The notes under the pieces: generated by a model
What the model was told of the DNA's origin: nothing
The model's database searches: none
The model's input: only the letters and a program-made list of their open reading frames with translations
Part shown: positions 50,049 to 57,500 of the stretch, piece after piece
How positions within the stretch are numbered: position 1 is the stretch's first letter
How the letters are laid out: each line of letters opens with the position of its first letter
Assembly: GCF_036416795.1 (NCBI RefSeq)
Contig: NZ_CP143867.1
Coordinates: 3,960,001-4,024,000 of the forward strand
Origin: Bacteroides sp. MSB163
GTDB taxonomy: Bacteria > Bacteroidota > Bacteroidia > Bacteroidales > Bacteroidaceae
Reading direction: 5' to 3'
Length of the DNA: 64,000 nt
Program-made: the position numbers and the translations under genes

Positions 50049-52520
50049 ATGCGTTTATCCGAATTAAAAACTGGAGAAAAAGGTGTAATCGTTAAAGTAC
50101 TGGGGCATGGCGGTTTCCGCAAACGAATTGTAGAAATGGGCTTTATTAAAGGCAAGACTGTAGAGGTTTTGCTGAATGCCCCGCTGAAAGATCCAATAAA
50201 ATACAAAGTAATGGGGTATGAAATCTCTTTGCGCCGACAGGAGGCAGGGATGATTGAAATACTCAGCGAACATGAGGCGAAAGAGCAAGTGACAAAACCG
50301 AATTATCATCCGGGAATGAGTGAAGATATTTATCCGGGGGAAGAAGAACTGAAACGTATCGCTCTCGGTAAACGTCGTACCATTAATGTTGCATTAGTGG
50401 GTAATCCAAACTGTGGGAAAACTTCTCTGTTTAATATTGCTTCCGGTTCACACGAACACGTTGGTAACTACAGCGGGGTTACAGTGGATGCCAAGGAAGG
50501 CTACTTTAATTTTCAAGGTTATCATTTCCGCATAGTCGATTTGCCCGGTACATATTCGCTATCAGCATATAGTCCTGAAGAAATGTATGTCCGTCATCAT
50601 ATTATTGATGAAACACCGGACATTGTTATCAATGTGGTAGATTCGTCTAATCTGGAGCGTAATCTGTACCTCACTACCCAGTTGATTGACATGAACGTGC
50701 GTATGGTGATGGCTCTCAATATGTACGATGAACTGGAAGCCAGCGGCAACACGCTGGATTACATGAAACTGAGTGAACTCTTTGGTGTTCCTATGGTTCC
50801 TACCGTTTCGCGTACGGGCAAAGGCATCGAAGATCTTTTTCACGTTGTTATCAGTATTTACGAAGGTGCCGACTTCCTTGATCAGAAAGGCAAGGTCCGT
50901 GCAGAAGTATTGAATGACCTGCGTGAATGGCATCGGGAGTATGTGCCCGGCTATACCGGTGCGGCTCATAAAGAAGAAGAAGTACGTCATCATGGATTCT
51001 ATCGTCATATTCACATTAACCACGGTCCTGAACTGGAACGCAGCATTGAAGAGGTGAAGCGGGTGATTAGTGAGAATGAGGGTATCCGTCATAAGTATTC
51101 TACCCGCTTTCTTGCCATCAAGCTTCTGGAGAATGATACGGATTTGGAAACGCTGATTAAAACTTTACCCAACGGCAAAGAAATCATAGATGTCCGTGAT
51201 CAAGAAAGCCGCCGTATCCGAGACGTGCTGAATGAGGATTGCGATCAGGCTATCACCGATGCAAAATATGGTTTTATATCCGGTGCACTGAAAGAAACCT
51301 TTGTGGATAATCACTTGGATAAAGAACATACTACACGCGTGATAGATTCCATTGTAACACATCGTGTGTGGGGATTCCCCATTTTCTTCCTGTTCATGTA
51401 TCTCATGTTCGAAGGGACGTTTGTGCTCGGCGAATACCCGATGATGGGTATCGAATGGCTGGTAGAAACCCTCGGCAACTTTATACATGCCAATATGGCG
51501 GACGGACCGTTGAAAGATCTATTGGTAGATGGTATTGTAGGTGGTGTTGGTGGTGTGATTGTCTTCCTGCCGAACATTCTTATTCTTTATTTTTGTATAT
51601 CGTTGATGGAAGACTCCGGTTATATGGCGCGTGCTGCATTTATCATGGACAAGATTATGCATAAGATGGGGTTGCATGGTAAATCCTTCATTCCTCTGAT
51701 TATGGGTTTCGGATGTAATGTACCTGCTATTATGGCTTCGCGCACTATTGAGAACCGTAAAAGCCGACTTATTACCATGCTCGTCAATCCGTTGATGTCA
51801 TGTAGTGCCCGCCTGCCTATTTATTTGTTGCTGGTAGGTGCATTTTTCCCGAACAATGGTAGCTTGATACTGTTATTAATATATTCAATAGGTATCCTGT
51901 TGGCGGTATTGCTGGCGCGTTTATTCAGCCGTTTCCTGGTGAAGGGGGATGATACTCCGTTCGTAATGGAGCTTCCGCCTTACCGTTTACCGACAGCAAA
52001 AGCCATTTTCCGTCACACGTGGGAGAAGGGTGCACAATACCTTCGTAAAATGGGAGGTATTATCATGATAGCTTCCATCGTAATATGGGCATTGGGATAT
52101 TATCCTGACCATGATGCGTATGAAACGGTTGCCGAACAGCAGGAGAATTCCTACATCGGACAGATAGGAAAGGCTATGGAGCCGGTGATTGAACCTTTGG
52201 GTTTTGACTGGAAACTTGGTATCGGTATACTTTCAGGTGTGGGTGCTAAGGAATTAGTAGTAAGTACATTGGGCGTGCTTTATACGAATGATGCTGAAGC
52301 GGATGCCGTAAGTCTTGCCGAACGTATTCCGATTACGCCATTGGTAGCTTTCTGCTATATGGTGTTTGTATTGATCTATTTCCCATGTATAGCTACGATT
52401 GTAGCAATCAAGCAAGAATCCGGTAGCTGGAAATGGGCATTATTTACGGCAGTGTATACCACGCTGCTTGCGTGGGTAATGGCATTTGTCATTTATAGAA
52501 TAGGAGGATTATTTGTATGA
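50049..52520 (+). CDS. feoB: ferrous iron transporter, FeoA-FeoB fusion
   Basis: 823 residues. Imports Fe2+ across the inner membrane. Residues about 1-75 are the FeoA SH3-like domain (MRLSELKTGEKGVIVKVLG) and the rest is FeoB. The G-protein motifs are LVGNPNCGKTS (G1, about 118), DLPGTYSLSAYSPEE (G3, about 163) and NMYDE (G4, about 225). The membrane part contains the gate-type motifs LMGFGCNVPAIMASR and NPLMSCSARLPIYLL. FeoA-FeoB fusion is characteristic of Bacteroidetes. A FeoB-associated Cys-rich gene overlaps its end by 4 bp. Confidence 0.96.
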   Translation: MRLSELKTGEKGVIVKVLGHGGFRKRIVEMGFIKGKTVEVLLNAPLKDPIKYKVMGYEISLRRQEAGMIEILSEHEAKEQVTKPNYHPGMSEDIYPGEEELKRIALGKRRTINVALVGNPNCGKTSLFNIASGSHEHVGNYSGVTVDAKEGYFNFQGYHFRIVDLPGTYSLSAYSPEEMYVRHHIIDETPDIVINVVDSSNLERNLYLTTQLIDMNVRMVMALNMYDELEASGNTLDYMKLSELFGVPMVPTVSRTGKGIEDLFHVVISIYEGADFLDQKGKVRAEVLNDLREWHREYVPGYTGAAHKEEEVRHHGFYRHIHINHGPELERSIEEVKRVISENEGIRHKYSTRFLAIKLLENDTDLETLIKTLPNGKEIIDVRDQESRRIRDVLNEDCDQAITDAKYGFISGALKETFVDNHLDKEHTTRVIDSIVTHRVWGFPIFFLFMYLMFEGTFVLGEYPMMGIEWLVETLGNFIHANMADGPLKDLLVDGIVGGVGGVIVFLPNILILYFCISLMEDSGYMARAAFIMDKIMHKMGLHGKSFIPLIMGFGCNVPAIMASRTIENRKSRLITMLVNPLMSCSARLPIYLLLVGAFFPNNGSLILLLIYSIGILLAVLLARLFSRFLVKGDDTPFVMELPPYRLPTAKAIFRHTWEKGAQYLRKMGGIIMIASIVIWALGYYPDHDAYETVAEQQENSYIGQIGKAMEPVIEPLGFDWKLGIGILSGVGAKELVVSTLGVLYTNDAEADAVSLAERIPITPLVAFCYMVFVLIYFPCIATIVAIKQESGSWKWALFTAVYTTLLAWVMAFVIYRIGGLFV

Positions 52521-52732
52521 TGAATTGGCAACAATGGGTAGTTGCAATCCTGTTACTGTTGTGTATTGTTCGGATCGGATGGGGAATTTATGCATTTTTT
52601 CGCCGGACAAAAGAAAATGGTAATCCATGTGCAAATTGCGTAACCGGTTGTGACTTAAAGCGATTGATGGATGAGAAGCGTGCAGAGTGTAGTGTGACAA
52701 AAAAAGAAAAGAAGAAAAATTGCTGCGGATAG
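52517..52732 (+). CDS. FeoB-associated Cys-rich membrane protein
   Basis: 71 residues: one membrane helix (WQQWVVAILLLLCIVRIGWGI, about 4-24), then a Cys-rich tail (CANCVTGC ... CSVTKKEKKKNCCG). The ATG overlaps the feoB stop. Such small proteins accompany Feo systems and may deliver or sense iron. Its stop region contains the -33 box of the tRNA-Cys promoter. Confidence 0.85.
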   Translation: MMNWQQWVVAILLLLCIVRIGWGIYAFFRRTKENGNPCANCVTGCDLKRLMDEKRAECSVTKKEKKKNCCG

Positions 52733-52762
52733 TTGGAGTTTTCAAAAAATGTACTACCTTTG
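52732..52762 (+). promoter_or_regulatory. promoter of tRNA-Cys
   Basis: GTTG (52732-52735), 19 bp, TACCTTTG (52755-52762). The -7 box is perfect. The tRNA starts 22 bp further on. Confidence 0.7.
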
Positions 52763-52784
52763 CAACCGCAAATGAGAAAAGATT

Positions 52785-52856
52785 GGTTCCTTGGATGAGT
52801 GGCTTAGTCAGCGGTCTGCAAAACCGTGTACGGCGGTTCGAATCCGCCAGGAACCT
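52785..52856 (+). tRNA. tRNA-Cys (GCA)
   Basis: Acceptor stem GGTTCCT / AGGAACC, discriminator U73 (T at 52856) as expected for Cys, D-arm GATGAGTGGCTTAGTC, anticodon loop CTGCAAA with anticodon GCA, T-arm GGCGGTTCGAATCCGCC. CCA not encoded. Strong promoter upstream and terminator downstream. Confidence 0.95.
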
Positions 52857-52865
52857 CAAGCAAAG

Positions 52866-52905
52866 CTCCGAAGCTACTGATAATAAAGGGCTTCGGAGTT
52901 TTGCT
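52866..52905 (+). terminator. terminator after tRNA-Cys
   Basis: CTCCGAAGC (52866-52874) and GCTTCGGAG (52890-52898), 9-bp perfect stem, followed by TTTTGCTTTT. Confidence 0.85.
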
Positions 52906-52980
52906 TTTATGGAGGTACGCAAATAGGGGCGCAGGTTCTGGTAAAATGTACCTTTAGACAAATTAGAAAACTCTAAAGCC

Positions 52981-53721
52981 ATGAAACCAATATTCAACGA
53001 TGAACAACAGAAAAGGGCTTCTTTTATTTTAGAAAGTCCTTTGGCTAAGTTATCAGAACTTTACTCTAATGAGATAAAGGACTTGGCGGTGGTTTGGTGT
53101 TACTATTCCGGAAAAATAGAAGGCAATACTTATACTTACGTTGAAACGGAAGCACTATTAAAAGATGGCATAACTTCCGAAAAGAAGTATGAAGATGCCA
53201 AGATGCTTAAAAATCTCTACAATACTTTCATTTCTGAACTGGAATATATCAATAAAGGAAGGAATCAAGAAGCCATAGACGAGCGTACTCTTTTCAGAAT
53301 ACATCAATCTATTGCGACGGGATTGGTATCTAATGAAGAAGCAGGTTCGTTAAGAACACGTGCTGTTCGTATCAGCGGAACGGAGTATATTCCACCTAAG
53401 AATCAGCAAGAAATAAAAGGTAAACTTAACGAGATTCTTTTTCAGCAAGAAAAGTATACTAATCCGTTAGAAAAAGCCGTCTATTTACATTGTAATATTG
53501 CTCGTCTGCAACCTTTCATTGACGGAAATAAACGAACTGCAAGAATGATAGAAAGCATTGCATTAATGAACGCTGACATTATTCCAGTATATTCTGCGAA
53601 AGACTCAGATATTCTGAACTACAGGAAAGGATTGATAGCGTTTTATGAAACGGAGGATTATGGTAGATATACTGACTATTTTCTGAATAGGCAGATAGAG
53701 AGGATTAAAGAAATAGGATAA
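52981..53721 (+). CDS. Fic-domain protein, catalytic His replaced by Gln
   Basis: 246 residues. Fic enzymes transfer AMP (or phosphate groups) to target proteins using an HPFxDGNGRxxR motif. Here the motif reads LQPFIDGNKRTARM (residues 176-189): Gln177 (codon CAA) stands where the catalytic His belongs, though the D/E, GN, R185 and R188 are kept. The N-terminal inhibitory helix motif S43-G-K-I-E47-G, also (S/T)xxxE(G/N), is intact. Loss of the His should abolish AMP transfer, so it may be an inactive or divergent member. It stands alone without a separate antitoxin. It is the first gene after tRNA-Cys. Confidence 0.9.
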   Translation: MKPIFNDEQQKRASFILESPLAKLSELYSNEIKDLAVVWCYYSGKIEGNTYTYVETEALLKDGITSEKKYEDAKMLKNLYNTFISELEYINKGRNQEAIDERTLFRIHQSIATGLVSNEEAGSLRTRAVRISGTEYIPPKNQQEIKGKLNEILFQQEKYTNPLEKAVYLHCNIARLQPFIDGNKRTARMIESIALMNADIIPVYSAKDSDILNYRKGLIAFYETEDYGRYTDYFLNRQIERIKEIG

Positions 53722-54036
53722 TGCACCAACCGTTTCATGTTTCTGGAAGTAATCTATTCTGTGTATAGTATTATATGCTGAATTCTATCATTTACCTTTG
53801 ATTAGCAAGCTTTTTACAGTCAAAACTATAAAGTGTCCGTTCTGAAAGGAGAAGATTCGTAAAAGGCATGAAACGTGCGAGTGTAGACCGCATGTAGTCC
53901 GAGCCTCCTAAAACGATACGATTGTAGCACATGAAAAGTATTAATTTTAGGTTTTTCCCTATCAATAATTATAGAATTCACCAGTTAGTTATCATTTTCC
54001 TATATTACTTTTGTTACAAACCAAAAGAAATACGCC
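53722..54036. other. 315-bp gap between Fic and repeat-protein genes
   Basis: No gene seen. It contains the -7 boxes TACCTTTG (53793-53800) and TACTTTTG (54006-54013); the latter is 24 bp upstream of the repeat-protein ATG and is its likely promoter. No good -33 box or duplicate of the tRNA end was found. Confidence 0.4.
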
Positions 54037-54510
54037 ATGAAAAAGATTCTATTTATCCTATTTACAGTTCAGTTTGTTTTAGCTCCCCATATAATGAAGA
54101 GCTATAGTGTTAATTCTATCGAGGATAGTTACGAATATTCGATAGTCAATCAGGGAAAGAAAACAGTCAAAAAAGACATTTGGGATAATACGATTATTGA
54201 AGATGATAATGGTAATAAGATTACGATTAAAAAAGATATTTTGGGAAATACTATTATCGAAGACAATAACGGCCATAAGAAAACGATTAAAAAAGATATC
54301 TTTGGCAATACTATTATCGAGGATAATAATGGTTATAGAAAAACGATCAAAGAAGATATTTTTGGCAATACTATTATTGAGGATAATAATGGCAATAAGA
54401 AAACAATCAAAAAAGATATCTTCGGCAATACCATTATTGAAGACAGTAAAGGGCACAGGCAGATTATCAAAAAGGATATATTCGGAAATTCCACTATCGA
54501 GGACTATTAG
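54037..54510 (+). CDS. secreted protein of 20-residue tandem repeats
   Basis: 157 residues. A signal peptide (MKKILFILFTVQFVLAPHI) is followed by a short linker and five full plus one partial copies of a 20-residue unit, consensus KKDIFGNTIIEDNNG followed by five variable residues (HKKTI). DNA units of 60 bp start at 54169, 54229, 54289, 54349, 54409 and 54469. The pattern of short strands with Gly-Asn turns suggests a beta-solenoid or silk-like stack. The family is unknown to me. Codon use is AT-rich, unlike the core genes nearby. Confidence 0.75.
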   Translation: MKKILFILFTVQFVLAPHIMKSYSVNSIEDSYEYSIVNQGKKTVKKDIWDNTIIEDDNGNKITIKKDILGNTIIEDNNGHKKTIKKDIFGNTIIEDNNGYRKTIKEDIFGNTIIEDNNGNKKTIKKDIFGNTIIEDSKGHRQIIKKDIFGNSTIEDY

Positions 54511-54545
54511 GTAGACATTCTTTTTTATCCTGTTTTCCCTTTCGG

Positions 54546-54582
54546 AAAAAAGTATCCATGAACCCTAATTGTTCATGGATAC
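54546..54582 (-). terminator. terminator overlapping the helicase stop codon
   Basis: On the reverse strand GTATCCATGAAC and GTTCATGGATAC form a perfect 12-bp stem (54571-54582 and 54552-54563), followed by six Ts (complement of 54546-54551). The TAG stop codon (complement of 54565-54567) lies in the 7-nt loop. Confidence 0.85.
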
Positions 54583-57500
54583 CATTCCGTTCGCGTGGCT
54601 GAATATTCCTTTATCAATCAGCAATTGTATAGTATGCTCCGTTACCATATCTAAATTGTTTCCTTTCCTACTGAAACCAAGAAGTTGGGAAGTCAGCCGT
54701 TTCAGATCTTCTGTCGGCATGGATATCTGTTGTTCTATGGCATAGCGGGCGGCACTCATTACTTCCAGGATTGGAATATCCAGAATGTCGCGTTTGGAGT
54801 TGATGCGGTAAAAGTCGCAGTCTTTAGCTTTCTCTTTATCCTCCCAGTAAATTATAGTATCTCCTGATAAGGGGTCTTTATATGCATCTTCAAGAAGACT
54901 GTCGATAAATACCTGTAGACGGGTGGTAACTCTTGTTAGATTCCAAATTCGTAATATTTTTTTATATAGCAGAGTATTTGTTATAGGTTGTTCAATCTTG
55001 ACTATTTGTTGAAGTTGTTTTTTAACCTGATAGGAGGAAGCCATTACGGTATCGATATCTGTACTGTAGCCTATATTGGGCAAGTCAGCAAATATATACT
55101 CTCTTTCTCGATTGTTCACTAACTCTACAACAGGTTCATTCTCTATACTGAATGTTTTCAGAACATTATTCTCTGTCGGAAGAGGAGGCTGTTCTTCTAC
55201 TTTTGTGTTTTTTAAATCTTCCAGCTTTTTGATAATGCGCTCCACGACGTGCTCCTTATGCTCAAACCAGTCGACGGACCATACACGCATTACATTCCAG
55301 CGGAGCATCTGCAAAACATTCGGTTGTACTATTTCACGGTCCCTTGTAGTCTTGGTTTCATAATAGTTTTTGCCGTCACACAATATTCCCAGAATATATG
55401 TATCCGGTTGCAACGGATTGACAATCGCTAAATCCACCTTAAAGTTTGACCGTCCTACCAGAGTGTCCACTTTATAACCGCGCTGAGTAAGTTCCTGTGC
55501 AATTAAAGCAATAAGATTACTTTGTTGCAGGTTCTGTAGTTGGATGGCCGGAATAGGTGAGGTGCCGCGTTCTGCAAATTCAAGGAACCTCTTTAGGCCT
55601 TCCACACCTTTGGACTTTGTACGTTTCAAATCTATTTGTTCGGAGCGTAAGGTTGAGAAGATAATCATCTCATAACGTGCACGCGATACGGCTACATTCA
55701 GACGACGCTCGCCACCTTGATTATTCAATGGTCCGAAATTCATAGATACATTGCCATTCCTGTCCGGACCGTATCCTATAGAGAAAAGAATAATATCCCG
55801 TTCATCACCTTGTACATTCTCCAGATTTTTGATGAAAATAGGTTCATTACTTTGGAAAGCTTTTTCTTCCAATTCAGGATATTTGTTCAGCTCCTCAATG
55901 AGCATATCTTCTATTAGATTTTGCTGTACCTGGCTGAAAGATACGACACCTATACTTTTTTCGGGAACTTCAGATGTACGTAGCCGGTTCAGTATTTCTT
56001 TCACAATGGCTTCCGCTTCGGCATGATTGCTGCGTGTACGTCCTTTATCATACGTACCATCTACCTGAACTAAACGTACTTTTGAAATCCTGTCATCCAC
56101 AGAAGGAAAAGTATATAGCTTTCCATTGTAATACTGAGAATTACTGAAAGCAATCAGACTTTCGTGTTTGCTCCGATAGTGCCAGGTCAGATAACGGGAT
56201 GGAATGGATAACGAGATGCAATCATCCAGAATGCTCTCCATATCGTCAAATTCAGCTTCTTCCTCGTCTACTTGTGAAGAGGAGAAGAAACTTGTCGGAG
56301 GCATTTGCTTGGGGTCGCCTACTACGACTAATGCGTTACCGCGGGCTATTGCACCGACTGCCTCGCTGGTAGGCATCTGTGATGCTTCATCGAAAATAAC
56401 AAGATCGAACTTCTCTGTATTCAGATCGATATACTGAGCCACTGATATCGGACTCATCAACATGCATGGACATAACTTGGGCAGCAGAGTTGGTATCTGG
56501 TCTATAATTCTCCGGATAGATGTGCCGCGTCCTCCGTTTGAAATGTTCCTTTTTAGAATTCCTATTTCGGAACTGGAGGCGGCTTCCATTGTCAGTGATG
56601 GTATTTTGGCTGCTAATTTACAGTATAGTTCCTTTTTACTCAACTCCTGAAAATCTACGGTCAACTGTTTGTATTTGCTGATCATTTCCTCAAATAGCAA
56701 TCCGTTGAAAAGACGTAAAGTTTCATCTGCATCAATGGTTTTTAGAGCTAATTGGTGATAAATGCCCTTCATATACGCATCAGAAGCTTCCGATCCGCTT
56801 TTATGCTTATCTGTTATATAGTCGATAACTACAGTTAAATGCAGGGATTCCAATTCTCTCTTACGGATGCACCATTGTCCCCAGTCTTTTATTTTATTGA
56901 AGTGAGTCAACCAAGTATTCAGTAGAACCGGTAGTTTCATTTCAAGATTATTATCCGGCAGTTGTATGTTGCATAAACCTTTTATTTCATTGAGGACCGT
57001 ATTCAACTCGTTGGATGTATCGATTAGTTGCCTGAATGTATTTTCATTAGACTGCTGGAATGCGTTCCAGTCAATGCTGATTTTATTTGCAAATTGATTC
57101 AGAACTTCTGCAAATGGTTGTTGAACGATTACTGCATATTCCGATAAAGTATTGTAAATCGTCGGAAGACTCTTAAGTATAGAATCAATATCATCCCATT
57201 TCTCTTTGTTCTTTCTTCCTAAGAAGCCGAAAGAAGATGATAATTCGGAAGATTGTTCCTGAATGATTTTATTATTCTTTTGATAAGCATTTAGCTTTTC
57301 TAACAGGCTTGGTATTTGTACCGCTTGCAAACTCGTATTGTAAAGTCTGAGCTTTTTCAGATAAGAACGTCTGGCAAAGAATTTGGGTAAGAACCATTTC
57401 AATTCGATAGCTTTCCATTCTTGCTGAAGGGCAAATGCATTTTCTTCTAGAATTTGGGGTGCATAGTCTTTACCTAGTTCAGTTTGTAACTGGTCTCGTT

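Noticed and set aside
52785..52856. Attachment-site duplication of the tRNA-Cys 3' end
   Set aside because: No second copy of the GGCGGTTCGAATCCGCC segment was seen in the intergenic regions to 60598.
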